A model generated the notes under the pieces. That model was not told the origin of the DNA, searched no databases, and worked only from the letters and a program-made list of their open reading frames with translations. From the NCBI GenBank assembly GCA_016801885.1, contig CM028898.1:3639177-3703176 (forward strand): a stretch of 64,000 nt of DNA. The letters are read 5' to 3'. Position 1 is the stretch's first letter, and the number at the start of each line of letters is the position of its first letter. Position numbers and translations under genes: made by a program. Below are positions 32,471 through 43,649 of this stretch, in pieces. Source of the DNA: Toxotes chatareus (lineage: Eukaryota > Chordata > Actinopteri > Toxotidae).

Positions 32471-33149
32471 CTTTTTGGCTTATGACATGAAAAGCAGTGT
32501 GCAGCTGGGGTCACATTTCAAATGTTGAGAACTTAACAACTCCACCAAATAAGGATTTTTCCCTCTAAGCTTGTCACATGGTTTCATTTCAATAAATGTT
32601 CAAATGATCCAATAATTTCGTATTCATTCTCTTGGATCTGTAAACATTTCTGATAATTTGGTTATATCCTGCAGCTCAAGAAGATGACGGGAGATAAAGC
32701 CTCTGTACCTTTCTGTCACTGCTCTGGGGAAGACTTCAAACCAACACGAACAGCCGAGGTGCTGAGACTAAAATCTTTAGTCATGACTCGTGGCCAACGC
32801 GCAGCAGCTGGATTTCCTGATGAAACACATCTCCACTGTGTTAACATAGTATTTGACTCTTTACATCATCATTTAGCTGCAGAGCAGAGACAAGAACATT
32901 TTCATAAACCTAACCTCATTCTACAGAAATGATTGAAATTGATTGGCCACCTTATTGTTCATCTCCAGAAACTAAATGGACAGATCCTACCAGTGCCTTT
33001 GGGAGATGACACTAACCAAGGAGCCACACTGCTCTGATTACAAGGTACAAATTAAGTCTTCCTAAATGTTTTGTTTAAATGATTTATTTTTCATATATTT
33101 AATTTTCTGTTTATTGTAGAACATCCTACATCTTGTGCACCTTAAGCTT
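32471..33149. other. No gene recognised
   Basis: A forward frame at 32684-32932 (82 codons) has no recognised domain. It lies shortly after transposon remnants, so an unrecognised transposon origin is possible. Confidence 0.4.
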
Positions 33150-33285
33150 GTTGCGATTTGGGGTTCAGTATCTTGCCCAAGCACACTTTGATATGTGGAC
33201 TAGGGGGAGTCAGGGATTGAACCACTGACCTTCCAGTTAGGGAAGGATGGCCACAGCTCAGGAGGTAGAGGTAATTGTTTTGTTG
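33150..33285 (-). mobile_element. tRNA-like teleost retroposon, minus copy
   Basis: On the minus strand: ctctacctcctgagctgtgg, ccttccctaactggaaggtc, agtggttcaatccctgac, then agtgtgcttgggcaagatac, tgaaccccaaatcgc. The ggttcaatcc word corresponds to a pol III B-box-like motif, and the family is a common fish SINE-type repeat. It forms an inverted pair with the copy at 33768-33853. Confidence 0.65.
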
Positions 33286-33767
33286 TGGTTGTTGTGCTAT
33301 ATTTTAAAAAAGTACTCCTTCACTTTGTGACTTCTGTAAATTATCTATTTGTCACCAAAACATTTATCAGAGATACAGTTAAGATAGAAAAGATGTGATT
33401 GTGTTGCATGTGGAACTTGTGCTGCAAAATTTTGTGCTGGTGTATGTTATTTGTGTGAGTGTGTATTAGTGAGATGAGTGTGTTTGTAGGCACGTAAGAT
33501 TTTCAAATCTAAATTATTACTGATACTTAATTAAAGGCTGTTAATTGTCTCATTGCCATAATTTCAGAACCATGTGCCAAGTTCAACAGCTGTTCCTCCC
33601 CATACTCCACTGTTCCACTCAGCCATCAACAAATTGTTTTAGCACACATGAGTGAATCTACTTCAACAAGACAAATCAGCCACAACATTAAAGCCAGTTA
33701 ACTGGCTTAGAGATCAAATAATACTTTTACAAATGTAATGTATTGTATGTTGTCAGCACATTATTGT
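33286..33767. other. Spacer between the inverted retroposon pair
   Basis: About 480 bp of AT-rich sequence containing the palindrome at 33673-33708. The word gttgttgtgct next to the left arm and agcacaacaac next to the right arm extend the inverted pairing. Confidence 0.5.
33673..33708. repeat. Palindromic element (copy 2 of 3, half-size)
   Basis: Contains aatcagccacaacattaaag followed by a perfect 18-bp palindrome, aagccagttaactggctt, at 33691-33708. The right outer arm is missing compared with the copy at 9701. Confidence 0.65.
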
Positions 33768-33853
33768 CATTACAGCACAACAACCACCTCTACCTCCTGA
33801 GCTGTGGTCGTCCTTTCCTAATCAGAGGGTCAGTGGTTGGTGGTTCGATCCCT
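33768..33853 (+). mobile_element. tRNA-like teleost retroposon, plus copy (5' part)
   Basis: Reads cctctacctcctgagctgtg, gtcgtcctttcctaatcaga, gggtcagtggt, ggttcgatccctg. This is the same unit as the minus copy at 33150-33285, cut off by the following (GT)n run. Confidence 0.65.
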
Positions 33854-33870
33854 GTGTGTGTGTGTGTGTG
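33854..33870 (+). repeat. (TG)n microsatellite
   Basis: Eight TG units directly replacing the distal part of the retroposon. Confidence 0.9.
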
Positions 33871-34056
33871 CACCACCACAGATATATGTCATTGCTCTTT
33901 TTCGCTCTTATGGCCTTTTTTATTATACAGAGCAGTATGTTGTGTTTGGTGTACCTGCATTCACTACGCATTATAGAAATGTTTTCATCAGTCTGCATTT
34001 GTTACCAAGGCAACCATATCTAAGCAGCAGCACCGGCAGGAGGAAAAAACAAAAAC

Positions 34057-34072
34057 AAAAAAAAAAAAAAAA
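34057..34072 (+). repeat. Poly-A tract
   Basis: A run of 16 A after an A-rich lead. Confidence 0.85.
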
Positions 34073-34289
34073 GCCCTTCATTCATAGATAATCACAGAAT
34101 GGCTTAATGCTGCTCAGTTACTGCCAGAGGAATTTCAGAAATTAGGGATTTTTTTTTTTCAACCTGTATTTAACCAGGAAAATCAGCTGATCAGTTTGTT
34201 TTCCCCTTCATGTTAAATAGAATTTGGACTTTTTAAATAAAACATTTGTATTTTTTGAGTGATCATATGTCCATGATCACTCAGCTGTA

Positions 34290-34620
34290 CAGTACGTAAC
34301 CAGCTCTGACCAATGCCCTTTAATAATCAGGTACATTGGCTACCCTCACCCCAGTTGACAAATCTCTTTACCTCTTCTCTATATATCTGGTCATTATCAT
34401 TTGAATTATCCAAGGGCAGACAATATTTGGAGATAACAAGACACTTGTGCTTGCCTGCAGTCAGCTGTGTACTAAGTAAATAAAAGGAGATAAGACTGTA
34501 CCTTCGGGAACTCCTGATTTAGAGAGGATGATGTCAGAAACATTCCTATTCAGTCTGAGGTGTAGAGATAAGGTAATCCTGGTCACGAGCAACTGTGGAG
34601 GCAGACGAGACTCATGGTGT
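34290..34620 (-). pseudogene. Rex1/CR1-like LINE reverse-transcriptase fragment
   Basis: On the minus strand one frame reads VSDIILSKSGVPEGTVLSPF, the finger/palm junction motif (G-x-P-x-G-x-x-L-S-P-F) of non-LTR reverse transcriptases. A different frame further on reads NDNDQIYREEVKRFVNWGEG, matching the region just after the catalytic YxDD box in Rex1-type elements. The catalytic box itself falls in a disrupted interval between the two. The order and spacing support one decayed copy with indels and stops. It is antisense to the L2-like LINE at 36.3-37.7 kb. Confidence 0.75.
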
Positions 34621-36339
34621 GTTCCAGTAGTGTTTAACAAGCCCTGGCTGACTCTCCCTGGCACTTCCCCTCAGAGAAATTCCCAGTGCCATCTGAAGTG
34701 CTGCACCAAGATGCTGAATACTTTATTCTTCACTTATAGTTTAGAATAGTTTTGATAATTTGATAATTTTTACAAATTTTCCTCAGTACTTTCTCACAGC
34801 CACTCAAGCCTGTCTTTTGATCAAGGATAACTTGGCAGTAACTACTGAGGTGGTGGAGACAGTTTGTCATTTATTTGCCCCTCCAACATCTTCTTTGCTT
34901 TTACTGACCATCAAGGCTACTAAAGCCCTCAGGCCATGTTGTTTTGATTGCACAAACCCACAAGTTTATCTCTATGTGCCTACACACATATGAATGTGTA
35001 CCATTGCTACACATGAGAGGGAATAGTTTATTAGCCTGGCTGCACGTTTCTGGATAACAGTGTAAGGTGTATTCTCATCTCCACTGGGGATTTCAGTCAA
35101 TATCTGTTATTTAAGTATAATTTTGAGCTATACTCTCTCATCTCTAATTGCATTTCTTCACCTTCAGATTTACAGTGAAAACCTCAGTGGATGTGGAAGT
35201 GTTGAGCCAGGCAAATAACTAGCATAACTTTTGTTCAGTGAATCCAAAATGCATTCATCAGATGTTTCATATTTTTGTGCTATTTTCTGCTTCAGGCCTG
35301 TAAAGTGGCCTGGAGAGCATGCATGGTCCTGAAATGCTGATCAGCAGTGGATCCCTTGAGACACCAGTTAAGAGACTGCACTCAGCACTTTATGTAATAA
35401 AGTTCAGCACACTTCACATGATGTAAATTTAGCTGTACATTTTTGTTTCGCCCTTATGACAAAAAAGTGAGAGGCTGGAGCCGTGCGGGCTAATAAGACT
35501 TTCCGTATGAATTATATCATTGCAGCTGGCAGGAAAAATACACTGTAGTTTTCCATTTGATCACACAGTAATATACACTCTGAATAAAGTCACACATTAA
35601 TTTGACAGATATCAAGAATGACTTACATGGAGCCTGGCCTTCAGGGTGAACTTATCAAACGGAGGCAACCAAATTATCCTGGCGATTAAAATCTAGGCTG
35701 CAGGCTATGGCTAGGACTTGCAGTCTGAGATCAAATAGTAAATCATATTAAGGCTCAAGGTCTGTATTTCTGTATCAGCCCTAGTCCACTCTGTCCATCC
35801 AAGCACAATGTCACGGACACCAGTGACCCAGATTTCACAAAATTTTGAGGACAGTGCTAAGGTGTGTGTCTGTGTGTGTGTGGTTGGGGGGTTCAGTACC
35901 AGTGTGGAGAGTTATTAAATCCTTTCAGCTAGCAGTGCCCTTAGTACCAATAAAAGCAACCATGGAAGGAAAATATGTGCAAATGTGGCTAACACTTTAC
36001 ACACAGACTATAATTCTGGTGTAGTTACCAACAAGTGAGTCCAGGACAGGAACTAACAGCCAATTAACAGCTAAAAATGTGAGCTCTTGAATCATTCTGA
36101 AGGGGTCAGAGTACATATATAGTTTATTAGTATATTATGTAAGTTTCTCAAGTTTAGACGTCTACATATGTGTGCTCCTATATGTCCTTCAGTTTTTTTT
36201 TTGTCTTGTTATGGCCCTTTCTAAATTATGGGGTGTTTTTTGACTGAATTTCTATGGTTACCACCTAACTATTAGACGGTGGTACTGTTAGGAGACTTGA
36301 AACTGACAACCAGAATGACAAACTAGCATCTGAGTGTTC
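34621..36339. other. No gene recognised
   Basis: Mostly unique sequence. A GT-rich run lies at 35863-35882. The stretch 35480-35720 is free of simple repeats and looks ordered, but cannot be assigned. Confidence 0.45.
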
Positions 36340-36945
36340 TGATCTTATCCATACTTTTGACTGTACTGAATGTGTTTGACTGTACTCATCAACACATTCA
36401 CATCCTTGAACTTTTCATTGCTTATGGCCTCATACCAGCAAATCCCTGCATCAAGAGCATGCTGACCATGCTGCTGTCCTCTTCAGTGTTCCCCTGGTGC
36501 CTGTGGTCTCTAATCTAAGAGACCCTCAGTGCTTGTGGCCCATCACTTCACAGACCATTGAGAATTTTAGTAATATTTATCAGACTGCTCAGCAGCATGA
36601 TCCATTAGATCTCTCATGTTACGCAGGGGAGCTGGCCACTCAATTCATGCAGTGATGAGCTGCCACTTTGGACAACGTGGCTCCTTTTAAAACTTCTAGA
36701 GCCTGTCCTTCATTAACAAAACCAGCACCGAGGGTTAATGACCGTGTCCGGAATACTAGAAGGACGTGTAGATGTGCTGAACAGAAATGGAAAGCTTCCA
36801 AATCAAGGTGCAATTTTAATGTCATGAAAGAGCTTAGCTTTTAAAACAGGTTAACGCCTCTTACATCTTATTGCTGCAAATTCACACAACCCCAAGCTGC
36901 TATTCAGAACCATAAACTCTCTTATTCATCGGCCTCCCCATTAAA
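36340..36945 (+). pseudogene. L2-like LINE ORF2, endonuclease end and linker
   Basis: Translated in shifting frames, the segment shows in order ADHAAVLFSVPLVPVV (the SDHxxV motif closing the apurinic endonuclease), ITSQTIENFSNIYQTAQQHD, ATLDNVAPFKTSRACPSL (the LDxVAPxKT linker block), CAEQKWKASK, and LIAANSHNPKLLFRTINSLI just before the reverse transcriptase. Several stops and frameshifts are present. The catalytic reverse-transcriptase core expected next is missing, because the C-terminal end of ORF2 appears already at about 37295. Confidence 0.85.
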
Positions 36946-37279
36946 ATGATAACTCTTCCATTAAGAGATACAAGTCATTTTTTTCATCAGTTTCAGTATA
37001 GCTCAGTCAGACCTGCTGAGGACGATTAACGCATTTCGTCCCATCAATCACAATAGTGACCATAAAAAACTGAATGAACTGAATGTTTAATGTATTTCCC
37101 AGTGAATACTGAAATAATAAAGGATTTACCTGAAATATATGTAGTGTCACATGTTTGGTGTAAATAAGTAAGATAGGACAAAAACTTTTGCTACACATCA
37201 CCTTTAAGGTGTCTAGTATTGATATATGTATTTACAATTACTCAACTTTGTTCAGTTTGATCATAAAAAGAGTACACAT
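36946..37279. other. Spacer replacing the LINE reverse-transcriptase core
   Basis: About 330 bp of AT-rich sequence separate the linker and the C-terminus of the LINE ORF2. An intact element would have roughly a kilobase of reverse transcriptase here. I find no catalytic box in the spacer. Confidence 0.6.
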
Positions 37280-37294
37280 AAAAAAAAAAAAAAA
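37280..37294 (+). repeat. Poly-A tract
   Basis: A run of about 15 A (one C follows) lying exactly at the upstream edge of the LINE C-terminal segment. Confidence 0.85.
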
Positions 37295-37710
37295 CACAGC
37301 AGCTAGGGTTCTCACAAGAACCAGAAAAAATGAGAACAACACCTCTATTCTCGCCTCCTTGTGCTGGATTCATTTTAAATTCAGGATTCATTAAAAAATT
37401 CTACTGCTTATCTGTAATGCACTGGTTGGTCTTGCCCTATCCTACATTTTTTACCTTCTTAGGCGCTTATAGTCTCAGATCTGCTGACCAGCTAATGCTG
37501 TTTGTCCCCAGGGCAGGGCTTTCAACGGAGGGCAAGAATGCTTTTGCCATATGACCTCCAGAACTGTACAATAGCCTTCCATTGGGAATTTTATAAGCTG
37601 ACTTTTAATTTATGTTTCATCTCTCTCTTTATTTATTTATACATATATTTATTTTGTAATAGTTGTATTTTCTGTTTTTATACTTCTATGTCTGTGAGGC
37701 ACTTTGTTGT
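37295..37710 (+). pseudogene. L2-like LINE ORF2 C-terminus and 3' UTR
   Basis: The opening frame reads AARVLTRTRKNENN and ILASLCWIHFKFRI, the conserved block after the reverse transcriptase in L2-type ORF2 proteins. A shifted frame gives LRSADQLMLFVPR, also conserved in the family. The 3' end includes ctgtgaggcactttgttg, the usual stem-loop-like tail. Several stops are present. It is probably the same original insertion as the segment at 36340-36945. Confidence 0.85.
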
Positions 37711-37853
37711 TGCATCCCATCTTCACCTTCCATCACATCTTCAAATTCTCCTTTGCATTTGATAGTCTCTCTCTCTCGCTCTCTGAACTCTGGGACGTGC
37801 AATTGTGTTTTTCTTTGCTAATCTGTGATTTTTATTTCCTTCCCTCGTGTCAA

Positions 37854-38090
37854 ATCAGAATCAGAATCAGGTTTATCGGCCAAGTTTGTACATACAAGTT
37901 TGTACATACAAACAAGGAATTTGACTCCGGTTTTTCTTCCTCTTCTGCGGTACAACAACAAAGACAACAACAACAACAACACACAACTGACGGAACACTA
38001 ATGGTGCAAAGGGACAGTCTGAATGTGGGTAGTGCAATTTGTTCCAGAAAAAGATAACTATATAACTATTTACATATATATAAATATAAA
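37854..38090 (+). repeat. (AGAATC)-headed teleost interspersed repeat
   Basis: Begins tcagaatcagaatcaggttt, continues atcggccaagtttgtacata, aaggaatttgactccgg, then an (AAC)n run and ctaatggtgcaaagggacag, and ends in a tail of tatatataaatataaat. I recognise this as a common teleost repeat. A 14-bp word (aagtttgtacatac) is duplicated in tandem at 37882-37909. No coding sequence. Confidence 0.7.
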
Positions 38091-39358
38091 TATATATCCA
38101 GGCTATTGAGAGAAATAGCTCAGCACATCTCAGCAGGATATGTGATAATGAAGAATACTTAATAGGAAGTTTTCTGTCGCATCACTGGGGATGTTGAACG
38201 GATTTCTTCAGATAACCCCTCAGTGGTACAATGTAAAATAGAAATTATGATTAACCCAATTAATTACACAGATTAACATCTATTCTACCAAGGACACAGA
38301 GGCATTGAGTCAGAGAGGTCAAAGTTGTTTTTTTTTAATAAGAGCGCACATTAATTACATCACTCATTGTCTTAATTTGTCAGAGAATAACAGGATAACA
38401 GCATCAGTTTTGCACTATAATGTAGCTCCAGGTGTTATATCACCCGCGGGGAGAATGCAATTAAAGATAAATACAACACCAGCCAAGGGCAAACAAACCC
38501 CACATGACTGGACCGCATGTGTGTGTGATCCCTTATTTTATCATAACACAGACTAATTAAGCAGGTGGAGATTTATGCAGTGAGCTAAAGGATGGCTGGC
38601 TACAAGATTAACAACTTACAAGATGAATGTCTCGAGTAGCGACATTAACAGGCATGGAGAAGTTTCTTTACTCTGTAATTCATGTATTCTAGGCATGATT
38701 TGGTAGATATATATAAACTAGATGTAAAGCAGGTTAACCTGTCTGTGCTTTGGGTGAGAGGTGTCTTGTCTCTCTTCTCCCTCTTTTCCTCTGTATGTTT
38801 ATGAAGTAGTTCCATAAAGCTTCAGGATTTACATGAATTTTTATGAGCATCTTTGTGGAAATTCATACTGCACTGAGTGAATTCATGTTTAGCTGTTAAA
38901 GAACTATTATTTGGCAACGGACCCACATTATATATTGAGTTTTATTTTCCTCCTAGTGGTCAAAAATGATTTAATTCAGTCTGAGGTGAAATGCTCTGGC
39001 ATGTTTGTCTCTCTGTCCCTGTGGTTTGACAGCTTTCTAGTACAATCTCATATATTTGTGTCTCATATTCATAGTGATTGATTGTCCTCCAGACTGACTT
39101 AGAGATCTCAAGGGTTGTTTGACAATGAATTGACCTAAACACTCCTAAGTGGTTTGGATAAAGCATTATACTTGTTAAATATTTTTATATCCTACAAGAA
39201 TTTTCTGCTGCATTGAATCAGATAACTCAGTTGTACGTGATAATTCAAGGGGTACTCCAACAATTTAGTATGGCTGGAGGACCTAACAGAGCTGTTTAAA
39301 AAAAAAATCAAGAAGCAGAGGCCCAGATATTTCTTTAGTCCCTGTATGGGTTGAGTGT
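38091..39358. other. No gene recognised
   Basis: Unique sequence. The interval 38430-38580 lacks simple repeats and contains attaaagataaata and gactaattaagcaggtgg, a composition often seen in conserved non-coding elements. This cannot be tested here. Confidence 0.4.
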
Positions 39359-39377
39359 AAAAAAAAAAAAAAAAAAG
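39359..39377 (+). repeat. Poly-A tract
   Basis: A run of 19 A. Confidence 0.9.
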
Positions 39378-41360
39378 GCTGGATTCTCCAGTTCCCATTA
39401 GTCAGACCCTCTCTTTTCAAAATCTTTGTCCCCTGATTGTTATCTAGGAAGAATCTGAAGCCAAAACTGAGATAACACTGGTGAAATCATTAGGTTTATT
39501 TATTCATAGTTTGGATAGCGTTCTCCAGCAGCAGACGTTATATAACTGTTTTCACAGGCTGAGCAGTTCTCTTCATGACAAGTTAAACTGATCCCTTTTT
39601 GAAAAATGGGGTGGCCCTTTAATTATTATACATAATTAATTAGACAATGGCTTACATCCAAAAGCAGGTGAACTGATCTACATGTACACTGATTGCTATT
39701 GCAACATTTAAACCAATAACCGGTTTTAACGTCATGGCTGAATGGGGCGTGTGAATATATGTGGGCCTTACACATTGCTTGACATGTATGTCAGTACAGG
39801 CAGAAAGTCAAGCCAAATTTTATGTGTTTAGCATGTAAGCCTTAAAAGCTCTACCTCAGTTATTCAAATGTGGGGAATGGGGCCCAGTACTATAATACAC
39901 TGCTAGGATTTTCACTTCTGTCTCATGTATTCCAAGTAACCTACTGCTCAGTCAAAGAGAACCTTGTCATTTTTGGCTTGCAGGCAGTCCTATCTGGCCA
40001 CGGCATTGGTTTATTCATGACATAGGAAACTCAATCACAGGGTATGAAATCTGGCTTTATGCCACTGCATATTAGCATAGCCAGTGTTGATTTCTCATGT
40101 GTCTATATACAGTGTACATGTGTACAAAGCCAGCAGGCGACATCTAAAAAAACCTATTGAACATCTTCAGATCCCATGGTCAGACCTGTGTAAATTTCTC
40201 CAATTTTTCAAGCTCTTGCATAGAAAACCACCCCTTCTTCAGGGGATATATTGGTTAAATATGCATCAGCAAGGCAATGTTTGCAGCTTGTACCCTGCTG
40301 CTCTGGGAGCGGAATCAATAGAGATGTAACAGCTTGGTTTCTACCTGCAACTCTGCTCGCACTCTTTGTATCCTTTCTAGTATCAGAGTTGAAGCCATAG
40401 TGTGATCAAACTGGACTGGGATGACAATGGAGGCCTCAAAGGAGCCGCGCAGATCTGAGAAAACACACACAAAAAGCGCTTTTGGCTTTTTCAGTGTTTA
40501 GTTTGGATGTTGTAGAAGTTGCATTGCACAGTAGCATTAAATAACAGCATTGACATGCAAAAGGAATTCATATATCTGTAAACAGATGAAATACATCAGA
40601 TGAAATACATCAGTAACAATATCCATATGACGATATTTATTCCTCAACAAATATATTAAATTTTGATTAGTCTTTTTACAATTATTCAAAAATGTTCCAA
40701 GCAAGTTTCTCATGTTTTCACGGACCACCTTGTGTTGCACTGATGTGAAGGCTGGCATTATTCTGTATTTTCCAACCAACAAAAAAAAAAATCCTCTGGA
40801 ACCACAACCATCAGTGAGTTACACCTCCTCTTAAAACTTTACAACTTTTCTGCCTCTTGTCTGTAGCACTTCACCCAATTTGTTCATTACTGCAGATGTA
40901 AATCATTAAAAATGGGTCAAGAAGATTTTTTTTTGCCAATGAATGGTGCTCTATAGTGAGCCTTTCTGGCAGCAGGACATTTGTATGTAGGATTATGTTG
41001 AAATAAACTCCGGTTTGTGTGTGTGTTGTTTAGCTGGACATTAGAATTTTTCAGGATCAGTTTATTGTTTGTTTTGGTGCTTTCAAGGGATTTATTGAAA
41101 GTAAGAACGATACAGAATATCACCAGCCTTAATGGGTTTTTAGACAGAAAACAGCACTGCACTAAAAATGCAAGAAGCTGTCTTGGTGGGAGTGTGCTGT
41201 TTCAGGGTAGGATGACAGTGACAATCCAAGAGGTAAAGGTGGAGTAATAAATGATGTTGCGCAAAAGTTGAGTCAGGTTAAATGTTTTAGCCGGAGCAGC
41301 AAAGCGCTTCCACTCAGATGAATGAGCGGGCTGTTTTCTGTTTAAACAATGCCTTTTCTT
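39378..41360. other. No gene recognised apart from a palindrome
   Basis: Mostly unique. A 14-bp word (cagatgaaatacat) is duplicated in tandem at 40583-40610. No domain is recognised in the frames at 40084-40329 (plus) or 40537-40782 (minus). Confidence 0.45.
39690..39744. repeat. Palindromic element (copy 3 of 3)
   Basis: tgcaacatttaaaccaataa faces ccggttttaacgtcatggct. The inner arms pair well and the outer arms have decayed. Same family as 9701-9753 and 33673-33708. Confidence 0.6.
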
Positions 41361-41816
41361 TAAAGGAACAGTTTGACATTTTGGGAAAAGCTGTTATTCA
41401 CTTTCTTGCCATGAGTGAGATCACCATCACTATGTCTCATGTCTGTACTGTAAATGTGATGCTATTACCTTAGCTGTGGGTAGCATAAAGACTGGGGGAA
41501 ATGAATAGCCTGGCTATGTGCAAAAGCAACAAAATCCACATACCAGAAACTACAACTTGTCATTTTTACACTTTTGTATAGGTACAACAAAGTAGACATA
41601 ATATGTTTATTTGTTAGGTTTAGAGGTGCTGCTCAGTGTATTCTGTCACCTTTGGACAGAACTGGGCCAGGCTTGTATTGTCCCCCCTCTCTTCAGTCAG
41701 CTAAGCAAACCAGACTTATATTCACTACACAAATATGAGAGTGGTATCCACCTTTGCATCTAACTGTCAGGAAGAACGTGAATAAGTATATTTCCTAAAA
41801 TGTCAAACAATTATTT
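41361..41816. mobile_element. Foldback element, full-length copy
   Basis: The left arm starts taaaggaacagtttgacatt, ttgggaaaagctg, and the right arm ends as its near complement: gaataagtatatttcctaaa, atgtcaaacaattattt. Inner landmarks are mirrored too: cataaagactgggggaaa and agcctggctatgtgcaaaag on the left answer tggacagaactgggccaggc on the right, and ctcatgtctgtactgtaaat answers acaaatatgagagtggtat. Arms are about 150 bp or more around a short centre. It is non-coding and widespread in percomorph genomes by my recollection. The superfamily is not assigned. Confidence 0.8.
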
Positions 41817-43649
41817 CACAATAAAAACATTCAAGATGTCCTCCAAAGGCAGTCATTTGCCACAGCTGAAGACCCTTTTTTCGTCTGTCATGGTTTTAAA
41901 ATATCATTCTGCACACTTATATTTTCTCTTCAGCTTGACTGACATTAACATTCCTATGCTATTTTCCTTTTTTTTTTTTTTTTTGAAATCAAACCACTGA
42001 TGCCTCAATAATGTTGTGCTTACCTCTCTTGTGCGTCAACAGTATCACTCCCCTGTTGCCACTGTGTACACATCTCCTCTCAATCACCAAGAAATAACAG
42101 TTTCAGAGACACTTTCAATTGCAGGCCAACACAGTTCAGCATGAGAAGGACAGAGGGTAAACATACGAGAAAGCATAAGTGTTGAAAAGTCTGTTTTGTT
42201 ATGTAAGACGCTGATCTTTCTCCTCATGCCACAGGAAGTCCTGGGAGTGACAAATAAATACAGACGTGAGGGTGTCTATTTTGTACACTGTGTCAAACAG
42301 CAGCAGCCATCTTCTCATTCAGTTCTCACTGGTGCTCATACAGTGCTGTAGTGTCAACACACATTGAACTGCAAATGCGAAAGAAACTTTTATCTCCTTC
42401 GTCCTCTTTCACAGTTGTGGTGTTGAGGTGTTCAGGGTCTGCTACTGTTTGTGTCATCTCCAACAGGTTCTGCCTTTCCTTGCTTCCTCTTCCTCAGCCA
42501 GCACCGCTCTCATATCATGACCTATCAGGGAGACACAGGACAGAGTGTGGCTATTAATACTACGGTTGTAAATCCTCTAAACACACACACACACACGCAT
42601 ACACAGTCCCCAGTGTTTGTAGAGCATGTTCTCACTGGAAACAGCATGTGGGTAAAAATAGCAAAGAAGTAGTTATCAGTTCCTGTGCGCATTTAGAAAG
42701 GTAGGCACAGCTTTCTTTGGACTGCTTAAACACACACATGTGCACACAGAGAATTCAAACTCAAAGAAATCGTTACAGTGTGATTTAGAAAGCATGGTTA
42801 AGAGGATTGCCTGGCAGGATCACATTAGCTGTGAACAGTGTCTACGCTGTCTTTGGTTTCACTGCCATTATCCCTCAGATGTAATTTTTATACCAAAACA
42901 TTATTTATCCTCATACATTATGTATAATCACTTTAGATGAGACAGGTCTCTCTATGATGGAGTTTTTGCAGAACTGCACATACAGCCTTTGTATCAAACT
43001 CAGAGGTGCCGATGAGTTTTTTTTTTTCCCTGTGTTTCTGTTGTCAAAGTTTTCTTTCGGTTTTAGCTCAAAATGCTTTAACTACCACTACTACTTGAGA
43101 TTTGCTCTTATGTCTTCTGGCTTCTGAGGACTGGATGGAAAAGAAGCAGCAAATGGTTGCAACTCTACAATTTTGCTGAATTTAGAAGGCTATACTACAA
43201 GCTACTCAGAAAAAGCAGCACAATATTTCACGGTCTCTTCTCTCTCTGCTCCACACTGTTAGAAGAATTCTGCTACCGTGATACTGGGTAAAACAGCTAG
43301 CTAATGGAAATGTTACATGATTTTGAAAATACAGCATGTACAACCAAGTGAAACACTACAAAGATCCTATCCATTATCTCCATATTATCCCCATTTGAAC
43401 CATCATCACCTTGGGATGATGGCAGGCTTTTCGCACCGACTTTGAGTTTGCCCTTCTTGGTCAGACAACACGTTGAACAAACTGGTTTGTTTCAAGCAGA
43501 CCCCTGCCTTTCATCTAAATCTGTATCACACAGTTGTGTGAATGTCTTCTCACTTTATATTTATATGCATATTACAACGTCCCTTGTGCTTTTTCAAATC
43601 AAATGGAAGTGGGTCACGTACAAATTCATTCATTCACTGACTTTTCATC
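41817..43649. other. No gene recognised; (T)n and (AC)n runs
   Basis: A T run lies at 41968-41984, an (AC)n run at 42580-42596 and another T run near 43018-43028. Short frames have no recognisable domain. Confidence 0.5.

Noticed and set aside
33150..33285. Functional tRNA gene
   Set aside because: Only the B-box-like word and part of an A-box-like word are present. There is no cloverleaf, and the same unit recurs as an interspersed repeat.
33743..34091. Two overlapping frames with a Cys-Val run
   Set aside because: They translate the tRNA-like repeat and the (TG)n microsatellite.
36640..36825. 61-codon minus-strand frame
   Set aside because: It is the antisense shadow of the L2-like LINE linker region on the plus strand.
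37502..38057. Forward frames of 86 and 117 codons
   Set aside because: They run from the LINE 3' UTR into the (AGAATC)-headed repeat. The Gln/His run reflects the (AAC)n stretch.
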